A stretch of 64,000 nt of DNA from Muricea muricata (taxonomy: Eukaryota; Cnidaria; Anthozoa; Malacalcyonacea; Plexauridae), in NCBI GenBank assembly GCA_963855995.1, contig OY979723.1:6508176-6572175 (forward strand), written 5' to 3'. The notes beneath the pieces were generated by a model. It did no database searches, was not told the DNA's origin, and was given only the letters and a program-made list of their open reading frames with translations. Shown piece by piece: positions 50,922-63,477 of the stretch (its first letter is position 1; each line of letters opens with the position of its first letter). The position numbers and the translations under genes were made by a program.

Positions 50922-51243
50922 CCAGCCGCTTTCACCTCTCGATAAATGGTACGGTATGATATTTCGCGTGATAATAGGCCCCTTTGGGCAACCAAACGCT
51001 GAACAGTAAAGTTTGGGTCTTCATTTCGAGTAGTATTAATTGTTCTTATTAGTTTTCTTCGATCTCTGTCTGTCAGCTTCTTCGGCCTACCAATATTTTT
51101 GGGTTTAATTATGCTGCGTTTTTCCTGGACACTGTCCCTGAGAATAAGCGAAACAGGTGGTTTGGATATATTCGCCTTTTTAGCAATCACTCTGCATGAA
51201 TACTTTTTTCTCGGCCAAGGAAAAGAACATATGCTCGCGTCAT
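50185..51243 (-). pseudogene. Tc1-like transposase relic, copy 21
   Basis: Same lesions, with the INTTRNE variant from the change at 51030. Confidence 0.92.
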
Positions 51244-53367
51244 ATCGTAAATCCGTACATTATACTTCATAATTGTTCGCTGGGGGAAAGAACTAGCTGT
51301 GATTCATTATGAATGACGCGCCTTTTATAATACTACCACTTCAATGCCAGGGTGGATACACAACATGACGCATAGTTTGCATAAGTATCAAATGATAAAC
51401 ACCCAATGATAATTGCATTTTGTCCTAAATACGTTTACGTATTTTAAAATCCAGATAAATCGAGATGTCTTCCTTGCGTTGGCGAAAAGCAAAATCACCA
51501 ATGTCCGATCACTTGTAGTATCCAGTCGCAAAATGACTGACGCATACATGTAAAGAAAAATCCGTGCTAATTGTATGTGTTGAACATCTCTGCGCTTTAA
51601 AACGTCCGTCAACTTAGTCATTTGCGAATACTGTCAAAAATACTCTCAAATACACGCATTTTTAACTTCAGAACTAAATTTTAATTCATTAATATAAATG
51701 AACCTCACAGACAATCAGTTGCAAAACACTCTGGACAAAATATCAAATAACACTACACTGCTGTATATTTGACCCCCCGTGCCCCCCTTTCAATGTTGAA
51801 GCGAACAATTATGACACAAAATGTTGTATACAACACCAACAACATTGTTTAGAGTGGGGGGAGGGAGGGAGCTGCTTTATCTAAGCAACTCTCTAAAAAT
51901 TGTGTTACTTGTAGGTTGAGAAGCAACTGTCCAAAACAGTTTTGTCACTGATTGTATTAAAGCCATATCCTGCCAGATTGTATTGCATTGTTAAAAAATT
52001 TGGAATCTCTTGCGACGAGCAAAGAAATATCACTCCCTGTGGCTGTTGCTTTGCCGAATTTTTATGAAAGAAGTAACTATTCATTATGTTAGGTGAACAC
52101 ACAATTTCGGACATTTCTAACAATATCAATTTTGTGCACGAATATTTTGTGTAAGTAAAGCGCTTATGTCAGCAAATTTATCTCACGATTCCCACTCCTA
52201 CTTAAGTAATAGTTATGGGGTAAAAGTATAATCAGATGAACTATTACTCAAATTTTCTCGCATTCCTTATTCGATTAACCTATAATGAATTGACTTGGAT
52301 CTTTACTTTACGTAATATCAATAATATGACATGAAAATCTATATTTTACCTCACGGTTCCCACTTTTCAAACAAAATAATGTGAGATGTCTCACTTTACT
52401 TATTGAATAAAGTGGGAACCGTCGCTTTTAGCAGCTCGTTTCTCTGTATAGCGCTCTTTGTAAGCGTATTTAGACTATAAATGTTCATATTACTTGCACA
52501 TACTCATGCCATGAATTTTATTTTTCGAAAACGATAAAATACGGTCAAATATCATGAAACGTACTGCATTAGCGTATGTGGGAATCGTTTAAGCGGAAGC
52601 GTGTCTTGCAAACGTTTCCATAGTAATTTGTTAATATTTTGTTCGATACCCATTTCTCTGTAATACAGCGTTAATTCGCTTTGGCACACTTGTAATTATA
52701 TTATCTACATAATCTACAGGGATGTTATGTAAAGTTTTTATAACTCTACTTTTAAATTCCTGCCATGTCTCTCGTACAATTTGCGAATCTATAACTTGTC
52801 GCTCGAGCCCTTTTTTTGCTATATGGAACATGTTTTCGATTGGATTTAAGTCTGGAGATCTTGCTGGAATGCAGAATAATTCACAGCATTCTTTCTCTAT
52901 AGCTTTGCGAGCAGCAACGCTTCGTTGAGATGGATCATTGTCCATAATGAACCATTTTCGTCCACGTTTACGCGAGAACAGAAGAGGAAACTTGTTCTGT
53001 ACAAACCAAGCAAAATACCTTCCGGTCATTTTCTCGTATTCCTCGACCATAACGGCTCCCTGCTTGTAGGAAATTGCAACGAGTAGGTGCAGACGTTTCC
53101 CACCAGCAAGACTTTTTGACCCTTTCGCAGTAACCTGTAAACCCTACGACCTTTTCCTCCACACCCGCCCTCTTGGAGCTAATGCGTCACTAAGAGGCCT
53201 GGTCTTGTGAACAGAAGATACCCCGTCTAAATAGAATGCAATACTTCGAGTGAAGAAATTTGGGCTTGTCGATAGTAATTTCTTGCACTCACATGCAAAT
53301 GCCTTTCGTTTCCTACGGTCACCGTTTGTTACAACTCCCTTTTTTACGTGCTGGTAGAAAGTTAAAA
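50922..53367. repeat. Monomer 22 (2446 bp, AGAGT/G6 type)
   Basis: Six Gs after AGAGT. Has the monomer 21-23 marker pair at 51030 and 51720-51721. Confidence 0.97.
51711..51955. mobile_element. Foldback/MITE-like element, monomer 22 (left arm altered)
   Basis: GA to TG at 51720-51721 in the left arm; AGAGT with six Gs. Confidence 0.6.
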
Positions 53368-53689
53368 CCAGCCGCTTTCACCTCTCGATAAATGGTACGG
53401 TATGATATTTCGCGTGATAATAGGCCCCTTTGGGCAACCAAACGCTGAACAGTAAAGTTTGGGTCTTCATTTCGAGTAGTATTAATTGTTCTTATTAGTT
53501 TTCTTCGATCTCTGTCTGTCAGCTTCTTCGGCCTACCAATATTTTTGGGTTTAATTATGCTGCGTTTTTCCTGGACACTGTCCCTGAGAATAAGCGAAAC
53601 AGGTGGTTTGGATATATTCGCCTTTTTAGCAATCACTCTGCATGAATACTTTTTTCTCGGCCAAGGAAAAGAACATATGCTCGCGTCAT
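52631..53689 (-). pseudogene. Tc1-like transposase relic, copy 22
   Basis: Same lesions, with the INTTRNE variant from the change at 53476. Confidence 0.92.
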
Positions 53690-55817
53690 ATCGTAAATCC
53701 GTACATTATACTTCATAATTGTTCGCTGGGGGAAAGAACTAGCTGTGATTCATTATGAATGACGCGCCTTTTATAATACTACCACTTCAATGCCAGGGTG
53801 GATACACAACATGACGCATAGTTTGCATAAGTATCAAATGATAAACACCCAATGATAATTGCATTTTGTCCTAAATACGTTTACGTATTTTAAAATCCAG
53901 ATAAATCGAGATGTCTTCCTTGCGTTGGCGAAAAGCAAAATCACCAATGTCCGATCACTTGTAGTATCCAGTCGCAAAATGACTGACGCATACATGTAAA
54001 GAAAAATCCGTGCTAATTGTATGTGTTGAACATCTCTGCGCTTTAAAACGTCCGTCAACTTAGTCATTTGCGAATACTGTCAAAAATACTCTCAAATACA
54101 CGCATTTTTAACTTCAGAACTAAATTTTAATTCATTAATATAAATGAACCTCACAGACAATCAGTTGCAAAACACTCTGGACAAAATATCAAATAACACT
54201 ACACTGCTGTATATTTGACCCCCCGTGCCCCCCTTTCAATGTTGAAGCGAACAATTATGACACAAAATGTTGTATACAACACCAACAACATTGTTTAGGG
54301 TGGGGGGGGGGAGGGAGGGAGCTGCTTTATCTAAGCAACTCTCTAAAAATTGTGTTACTTGTAGGTTGAGAAGCAACTGTCCAAAACAGTTTTGTCACTG
54401 ATTGTATTAAAGCCATATCCTGCCAGATTGTATTGCATTGTTAAAAAATTTGGAATCTCTTGCGACGAGCAAAGAAATATCACTCCCTGTGGCTGTTGCT
54501 TTGCCGAATTTTTATGAAAGAAGTAACTATTCATTATGTTAGGTGAACACACAATTTCGGACATTTCTAACAATATCAATTTTGTGCACGAATATTTTGT
54601 GTAAGTAAAGCGCTTATGTCAGCAAATTTATCTCACGATTCCCACTCCTACTTAAGTAATAGTTATGGGGTAAAAGTATAATCAGATGAACTATTACTCA
54701 AATTTTCTCGCATTCCTTATTCGATTAACCTATAATGAATTGACTTGGATCTTTACTTTACGTAATATCAATAATATGACATGAAAATCTATATTTTACC
54801 TCACGGTTCCCACTTTTCAAACAAAATAATGTGAGATGTCTCACTTTACTTATTGAATAAAGTGGGAACCGTCGCTTTTAGCAGCTCGTTTCTCTGTATA
54901 GCGCTCTTTGTAAGCGTATTTAGACTATAAATGTTCATATTACTTGCACATACTCATGCCATGAATTTTATTTTTCGAAAACGATAAAATACGGTCAAAT
55001 ATCATGAAACGTACTGCATTAGCGTATGTGGGAATCGTTTAAGCGGAAGCGTGTCTTGCAAACGTTTCCATAGTAATTTGTTAATATTTTGTTCGATACC
55101 CATTTCTCTGTAATAGAGCGTTAATTCGCTTTGGCACACTTGTAATTATATTATCTACATAATCTACAGGGATGTTATGTAAAGTTTTTATAACTCTACT
55201 TTTAAATTCCTGCCATGTCTCTCGTACAATTTGCGAATCTATAGCTTGTCGCTCGAGCCCTTTTTTTGCTATATGGAACATGTTTTCGATTGGATTTAAG
55301 TCTGGAGATCTTGCTGGAATGCAGAATAATTCACAGCATTCTTTCTCTATAGCTTTGCGAGCAGCAACGCTTCGTTGAGATGGATCATTGTCCATAATGA
55401 ACCATTTTCGTCCACGTTTACGCGAGAACAGAAGAGGAAACTTGTTCTGTACAAACCAAGCAAAATACCTTCCGGTCATTTTCTCGTATTCCTCGACCAT
55501 AACGGCTCCCTGCTTGTAGGAAATTGCAACGAGTAGGTGCAGACGTTTCCCACCAGCAAGACTTTTTGACCCTTTCGCAGTAACCTGTAAACCCTACGAC
55601 CTTTTCCTCCACACCCGCCCTCTTGGAGCTAATGCGTCACTAAGAGGCCTGGTCTTGTGAACAGAAGATACCCCGTCTAAATAGAATGCAATACTTCGAG
55701 TGAAGAAATTTGGGCTTGTCGATAGTAATTTCTTGCACTCACATGCAAATGCCTTTCGTTTCCTACGGTCACCGTTTGTTACAACTCCCTTTTTTACGTG
55801 CTGGTAGAAAGTTAAAA
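53368..55817. repeat. Monomer 23 (2450 bp, AGGGT/G10 type)
   Basis: Has the monomer 21-23 marker pair (53476 and 54166-54167) but switches to AGGGT with ten Gs, about 130 bases further on, so a haplotype junction lies near there. Private changes are C to G at 55116 and A to G at 55244. Confidence 0.97.
54157..54405. mobile_element. Foldback/MITE-like element, monomer 23 (left arm altered)
   Basis: GA to TG at 54166-54167 in the left arm, here combined with AGGGT and ten Gs. Confidence 0.6.
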
Positions 55818-56139
55818 CCAGCCGCTTTCACCTCTCGATAAATGGTACGGTATGATATTTCGCGTGATAATAGGCCCCTTTGGGCAACCAAACGCTGAAC
55901 AGTAAAGTTTGGGTCTTCATTTCGAATAGTATTAATTGTTCTTATTAGTTTTCTTCGATCTCTGTCTGTCAGCTTCTTCGGCCTACCAATATTTTTGGGT
56001 TTAATTATGCTGCGTTTTTCCTGGACACTGTCCCTGAGAATAAGCGAAACAGGTGGTTTGGATATATTCGCCTTTTTAGCAATCACTCTGCATGAATACT
56101 TTTTTCTCGGCCAAGGAAAAGAACATATGCTCGCGTCAT
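55081..56139 (-). pseudogene. Tc1-like transposase relic, copy 23
   Basis: Same lesions. Two private missense changes in the C-terminal region: Val to Leu (55116) and Val to Ala (55244). Confidence 0.92.
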
Positions 56140-58263
56140 ATCGTAAATCCGTACATTATACTTCATAATTGTTCGCTGGGGGAAAGAACTAGCTGTGATT
56201 CATTATGAATGACGCGCCTTTTATAATACTACCACTTCAATGCCAGGGTGGATACACAACATGACGCATAGTTTGCATAAGTATCAAATGATAAACACCC
56301 AATGATAATTGCATTTTGTCCTAAATACGTTTACGTATTTTAAAATCCAGATAAATCGAGATGTCTTCCTTGCGTTGGCGAAAAGCAAAATCACCAATGT
56401 CCGATCACTTGTAGTATCCAGTCGCAAAATGACTGACGCATACATGTAAAGAAAAATCCGTGCTAATTGTATGTGTTGAACATCTCTGCGCTTTAAAACG
56501 TCCGTCAACTTAGTCATTTGCGAATACTGTCAAAAATACTCTCAAATACACGCATTTTTAACTTCAGAACTAAATTTTAATTCATTAATATAAATGAACC
56601 TCACAGACAATCAGTGACAAAACACTCTGGACAAAATATCAAATAACACTACACTGCTGTATATTTGACCCCCCGTGCCCCCCTTTCAATGTTGAAGCGA
56701 ACAATTATGACACAAAATGTTGTATACAACACCAACAACATTGTTTAGAGTGGGGGGAGGGAGGGAGCTGCTTTATCTAAGCAACTCTCTAAAAATTGTG
56801 TTACTTGTAGGTTGAGAAGCAACTGTCCAAAACAGTTTTGTCACTGATTGTATTAAAGCCATATCCTGCCAGATTGTATTGCATTGTTAAAAAATTTGGA
56901 ATCTCTTGCGACGAGCAAAGAAATATCACTCCCTGTGGCTGTTGCTTTGCCGAATTTTTATGAAAGAAGTAACTATTCATTATGTTAGGTGAACACACAA
57001 TTTCGGACATTTCTAACAATATCAATTTTGTGCACGAATATTTTGTGTAAGTAAAGCGCTTATGTCAGCAAATTTATCTCACGATTCCCACTCCTACTTA
57101 AGTAATAGTTATGGGGTAAAAGTATAATCAGATGAACTATTACTCAAATTTTCTCGCATTCCTTATTCGATTAACCTATAATGAATTGACTTGGATCTTT
57201 ACTTTACGTAATATCAATAATATGACATGAAAATCTATATTTTACCTCACGGTTCCCACTTTTCAAACAAAATAATGTGAGATGTCTCACTTTACTTATT
57301 GAATAAAGTGGGAACCGTCGCTTTTAGCAGCTCGTTTCTCTGTATAGCGCTCTTTGTAAGCGTATTTAGACTATAAATGTTCATATTACTTGCACATACT
57401 CATGCCATGAATTTTATTTTTCGAAAACGATAAAATACGGTCAAATATCATGAAACGTACTGCATTAGCGTATGTGGGAATCGTTTAAGCGGAAGCGTGT
57501 CTTGCAAACGTTTCCATAGTAATTTGTTAATATTTTGTTCGATACCCATTTCTCTGTAATACAGCGTTAATTCGCTTTGGCACACTTGTAATTATATTAT
57601 CTACATAATCTACAGGGATGTTATGTAAAGTTTTTATAACTCTACTTTTAAATTCCTGCCATGTCTCTCGTACAATTTGCGAATCTATAACTTGTCGCTC
57701 GAGCCCTTTTTTTGCTATATGGAACATGTTTTCGATTGGATTTAAGTCTGGAGATCTTGCTGGAATGCAGAATAATTCACAGCATTCTTTCTCTATAGCT
57801 TTGCGAGCAGCAACGCTTCGTTGAGATGGATCATTGTCCATAATGAACCATTTTCGTCCACGTTTACGCGAGAACAGAAGAGGAAACTTGTTCTGTACAA
57901 ACCAAGCAAAATACCTTCCGGTCATTTTCTCGTATTCCTCGACCATAACGGCTCCCTGCTTGTAGGAAATTGCAACGAGTAGGTGCAGACGTTTCCCACC
58001 AGCAAGACTTTTTGACCCTTTCGCAGTAACCTGTAAACCCTACGACCTTTTCCTCCACACCCGCCCTCTTGGAGCTAATGCGTCACTAAGAGGCCTGGTC
58101 TTGTGAACAGAAGATACCCCGTCTAAATAGAATGCAATACTTCGAGTGAAGAAATTTGGGCTTGTCGATAGTAATTTCTTGCACTCACATGCAAATGCCT
58201 TTCGTTTCCTACGGTCACCGTTTGTTACAACTCCCTTTTTTACGTGCTGGTAGAAAGTTAAAA
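55818..58263. repeat. Monomer 24 (2446 bp, AGAGT/G6 type)
   Basis: Six Gs after AGAGT. No other departure from the common sequence was noticed. Confidence 0.97.
56607..56851. mobile_element. Foldback/MITE-like element, monomer 24
   Basis: Arms intact; AGAGT with six Gs. Confidence 0.6.
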
Positions 58264-58585
58264 CCAGCCGCTTTCACCTCTCGATAAATGGTACGGTATG
58301 ATATTTCGCGTGATAATAGGCCCCTTTGGGCAACCAAACGCTGAACAGTAAAGTTTGGGTCTTCATTTCGAATAGTATTAATTGTTCTTATTAGTTTTCT
58401 TCGATCTCTGTCTGTCAGCTTCTTCGGCCTACCAATATTTTTGGGTTTAATTATGCTGCGTTTTTCCTGGACACTGTCCCTGAGAATAAGCGAAACAGGT
58501 GGTTTGGATATATTCGCCTTTTTAGCAATCACTCTGCATGAATACTTTTTTCTCGGCCAAGGAAAAGAACATATGCTCGCGTCAT
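57527..58585 (-). pseudogene. Tc1-like transposase relic, copy 24
   Basis: Same lesions as the reference copy; no protein-level difference seen. Confidence 0.92.
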
Positions 58586-60709
58586 ATCGTAAATCCGTAC
58601 ATTATACTTCATAATTGTTCGCTGGGGGAAAGAACTAGCTGTGATTCATTATGAATGACGCGCCTTTTATAATACTACCACTTCAATGCCAGGGTGGATA
58701 CACAACATGACGCATAGTTTGCATAAGTATCAAATGATAAACACCCAATGATAATTGCATTTTGTCCTAAATACGTTTACGTATTTTAAAATCCAGATAA
58801 ATCGAGATGTCTTCCTTGCGTTGGCGAAAAGCAAAATCACCAATGTCCGATCACTTGTAGTATCCAGTCGCAAAATGACTGACGCATACATGTAAAGAAA
58901 AATCCGTGCTAATTGTATGTGTTGAACATCTCTGCGCTTTAAAACGTCCGTCAACTTAGTCATTTGCGAATACTGTCAAAAATACTCTCAAATACACGCA
59001 TTTTTAACTTCAGAACTAAATTTTAATTCATTAATATAAATGAACCTCACAGACAATCAGTGACAAAACACTCTGGACAAAATATCAAATAACACTACAC
59101 TGCTGTATATTTGACCCCCCGTGCCCCCCTTTCAATGTTGAAGCGAACAATTATGACACAAAATGTTGTATACAACACCAACAACATTGTTTAGAGTGGG
59201 GGGAGGGAGGGAGCTGCTTTATCTAAGCAACTCTCTAAAAATTGTGTTACTTGTAGGTTGAGAAGCAACTGTCCAAAACAGTTTTGTCACTGATTGTATT
59301 AAAGCCATATCCTGCCAGATTGTATTGCATTGTTAAAAAATTTGGAATCTCTTGCGACGAGCAAAGAAATATCACTCCCTGTGGCTGTTGCTTTGCCGAA
59401 TTTTTATGAAAGAAGTAACTATTCATTATGTTAGGTGAACACACAATTTCGGACATTTCTAACAATATCAATTTTGTGCACGAATATTTTGTGTAAGTAA
59501 AGCGCTTATGTCAGCAAATTTATCTCACGATTCCCACTCCTACTTAAGTAATAGTTATGGGGTAAAAGTATAATCAGATGAACTATTACTCAAATTTTCT
59601 CGCATTCCTTATTCGATTAACCTATAATGAATTGACTTGGATCTTTACTTTACGTAATATCAATAATATGACATGAAAATCTATATTTTACCTCACGGTT
59701 CCCACTTTTCAAACAAAATAATGTGAGATGTCTCACTTTACTTATTGAATAAAGTGGGAACCGTCGCTTTTAGCAGCTCGTTTCTCTGTATAGCGCTCTT
59801 TGTAAGCGTATTTAGACTATAAATGTTCATATTACTTGCACATACTCATGCCATGAATTTTATTTTTCGAAAACGATAAAATACGGTCAAATATCATGAA
59901 ACGTACTGCATTAGCGTATGTGGGAATCGTTTAAGCGGAAGCGTGTCTTGCAAACGTTTCCATAGTAATTTGTTAATATTTTGTTCGATACCCATTTCTC
60001 TGTAATACAGCGTTAATTCGCTTTGGCACACTTGTAATTATATTATCTACATAATCTACAGGGATGTTATGTAAAGTTTTTATAACTCTACTTTTAAATT
60101 CCTGCCATGTCTCTCGTACAATTTGCGAATCTATAACTTGTCGCTCGAGCCCTTTTTTTGCTATATGGAACATGTTTTCGATTGGATTTAAGTCTGGAGA
60201 TCTTGCTGGAATGCAGAATAATTCACAGCATTCTTTCTCTATAGCTTTGCGAGCAGCAACGCTTCGTTGAGATGGATCATTGTCCATAATGAACCATTTT
60301 CGTCCACGTTTACGCGAGAACAGAAGAGGAAACTTGTTCTGTACAAACCAAGCAAAATACCTTCCGGTCATTTTCTCGTATTCCTCGACCATAACGGCTC
60401 CCTGCTTGTAGGAAATTGCAACGAGTAGGTGCAGACGTTTCCCACCAGCAAGACTTTTTGACCCTTTCGCAGTAACCTGTAAACCCTACGACCTTTTCCT
60501 CCACACCCGCCCTCTTGGAGCTAATGCGTCACTAAGAGGCCTGGTCTTGTGAACAGAAGATACCCCGTCTAAATAGAATGCAATACTTCGAGTGAAGAAA
60601 TTTGGGCTTGTCGATAGTAATTTCTTGCACTCACATGCAAATGCCTTTCGTTTCCTACGGTCACCGTTTGTTACAACTCCCTTTTTTACGTGCTGGTAGA
60701 AAGTTAAAA
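58264..60709. repeat. Monomer 25 (2446 bp, AGAGT/G6 type)
   Basis: Six Gs after AGAGT. No other departure from the common sequence was noticed. Confidence 0.97.
59053..59297. mobile_element. Foldback/MITE-like element, monomer 25
   Basis: Arms intact; AGAGT with six Gs. Confidence 0.6.
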
Positions 60710-61031
60710 CCAGCCGCTTTCACCTCTCGATAAATGGTACGGTATGATATTTCGCGTGATAATAGGCCCCTTTGGGCAACCAAACGCTGAACAGTAAAGT
60801 TTGGGTCTTCATTTCGAATAGTATTAATTGTTCTTATTAGTTTTCTTCGATCTCTGTCTGTCAGCTTCTTCGGCCTACCAATATTTTTGGGTTTAATTAT
60901 GCTGCGTTTTTCCTGGACACTGTCCCTGAGAATAAGCGAAACAGGTGGTTTGGATATATTCGCCTTTTTAGCAATCACTCTGCATGAATACTTTTTTCTC
61001 GGCCAAGGAAAAGAACATATGCTCGCGTCAT
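59973..61031 (-). pseudogene. Tc1-like transposase relic, copy 25
   Basis: Same lesions as the reference copy; no protein-level difference seen. Confidence 0.92.
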
Positions 61032-63155
61032 ATCGTAAATCCGTACATTATACTTCATAATTGTTCGCTGGGGGAAAGAACTAGCTGTGATTCATTATGA
61101 ATGACGCGCCTTTTATAATACTACCACTTCAATGCCAGGGTGGATACACAACATGACGCATAGTTTGCATAAGTATCAAATGATAAACACCCAATGATAA
61201 TTGCATTTTGTCCTAAATACGTTTACGTATTTTAAAATCCAGATAAATCGAGATGTCTTCCTTGCGTTGGCGAAAAGCAAAATCACCAATGTCCGATCAC
61301 TTGTAGTATCCAGTCGCAAAATGACTGACGCATACATGTAAAGAAAAATCCGTGCTAATTGTATGTGTTGAACATCTCTGCGCTTTAAAACGTCCGTCAA
61401 CTTAGTCATTTGCGAATACTGTCAAAAATACTCTCAAATACACGCATTTTTAACTTCAGAACTAAATTTTAATTCATTAATATAAATGAACCTCACAGAC
61501 AATCAGTGACAAAACACTCTGGACAAAATATCAAATAACACTACACTGCTGTATATTTGACCCCCCGTGCCCCCCTTTCAATGTTGAAGCGAACAATTAT
61601 GACACAAAATGTTGTATACAACACCAACAACATTGTTTAGAGTGGGGGGAGGGAGGGAGCTGCTTTATCTAAGCAACTTTCTAAAAATTGTGTTACTTGT
61701 AGGTTGAGAAGCAACTGTCCAAAACAGTTTTGTCACTGATTGTATTAAAGCCATATCTTGCCAGATTGTATTGCATTGTTAAAAAATTTGGAATCTCTTG
61801 CGACGAGCAAAGAAATATCACTCCCTGTGGCTGTTGCTTTGCCGAATTTTTATGAAAGAAGTAACTATTCATTATGTTAGGTGAACACACAATTTCGGAC
61901 ATTTCTAACAATATCAATTTTGTGCACGAATATTTTGTGTAAGTAAAGCGCTTATGTCAGCAAATTTATCTCACGATTCCCACTCCTACTTAAGTAATAG
62001 TTATGGGGTAAAAGTATAATCAGATGAACTATTACTCAAATTTTCTCGCATTCCTTATTCGATTAACCTATAATGAATTGACTTGGATCTTTACTTTACG
62101 TAATATCAATAATATGACATGAAAATCTATATTTTACCTCACGGTTCCCACTTTTCAAACAAAATAATGTGAGATGTCTCACTTTACTTATTGAATAAAG
62201 TGGGAACCGTCGCTTTTAGCAGCTCGTTTCTCTGTATAGCGCTCTTTGTAAGCGTATTTAGACTATAAATGTTCATATTACTTGCACATACTCATGCCAT
62301 GAATTTTATTTTTCGAAAACGATAAAATACGGTCAAATATCATGAAACGTACTGCATTAGCGTATGTGGGAATCGTTTAAGCGGAAGCGTGTCTTGCAAA
62401 CGTTTCCATAGTAATTTGTTAATATTTTGTTCGATACCCATTTCTCTGTAATACAGCGTTAATTCGCTTTGGCACACTTGTAATTATATTATCTACATAA
62501 TCTACAGGGATGTTATGTAAAGTTTTTATAACTCTACTTTTAAATTCCTGCCATGTCTCTCGTACAATTTGCGAATCTATAACTTGTCGCTCGAGCCCTT
62601 TTTTTGCTATATGGAACATGTTTTCGATTGGATTTAAGTCTGGAGATCTTGCTGGAATGCAGAATAATTCACAGCATTCTTTCTCTATAGCTTTGCGAGC
62701 AGCAACGCTTCGTTGAGATGGATCATTGTCCATAATGAACCATTTTCGTCCACGTTTACGCGAGAACAGAAGAGGAAACTTGTTCTGTACAAACCAAGCA
62801 AAATACCTTCCGGTCATTTTCTCGTATTCCTCGACCATAACGGCTCCCTGCTTGTAGGAAATTGCAACGAGTAGGTGCAGACGTTTCCCACCAGCAAGAC
62901 TTTTTGACCCTTTCGCAGTAACCTGTAAACCCTACGACCTTTTCCTCCACACCCGCCCTCTTGGAGCTAATGCGTCACTAAGAGGCCTGGTCTTGTGAAC
63001 AGAAGATACCCCGTCTAAATAGAATGCAATACTTCGAGTGAAGAAATTTGGGCTTGTCGATAGTAATTTCTTGCACTCACATGCAAATGCCTTTCGTTTC
63101 CTACGGTCACCGTTTGTTACAACTCCCTTTTTTACGTGCTGGTAGAAAGTTAAAA
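60710..63155. repeat. Monomer 26 (2446 bp, AGAGT/G6 type)
   Basis: Six Gs after AGAGT. Carries the shared C to T at 61679 and a private C to T at 61758. Confidence 0.97.
61499..61743. mobile_element. Foldback/MITE-like element, monomer 26
   Basis: Arms intact; AGAGT with six Gs; C to T at 61679. Confidence 0.6.
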
Positions 63156-63477
63156 CCAGCCGCTTTCACCTCTCGATAAATGGTACGGTATGATATTTCG
63201 CGTGATAATAGGCCCCTTTGGGCAACCAAACGCTGAACAGTAAAGTTTGGGTCTTCATTTCGAATAGTATTAATTGTTCTTATTAGTTTTCTTCGATCTC
63301 TGTCTGTCAGCTTCTTCGGCCTACCAATATTTTTGGGTTTAATTATGCTGCGTTTTTCCTGGACACTGTCCCTGAGAATAAGCGAAACAGGTGGTTTGGA
63401 TATATTCGCCTTTTTAGCAATCACTCTGCATGAATACTTTTTTCTCGGCCAAGGAAAAGAACATATGCTCGCGTCAT
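62419..63477 (-). pseudogene. Tc1-like transposase relic, copy 26
   Basis: Same lesions as the reference copy; no protein-level difference seen. Confidence 0.92.
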
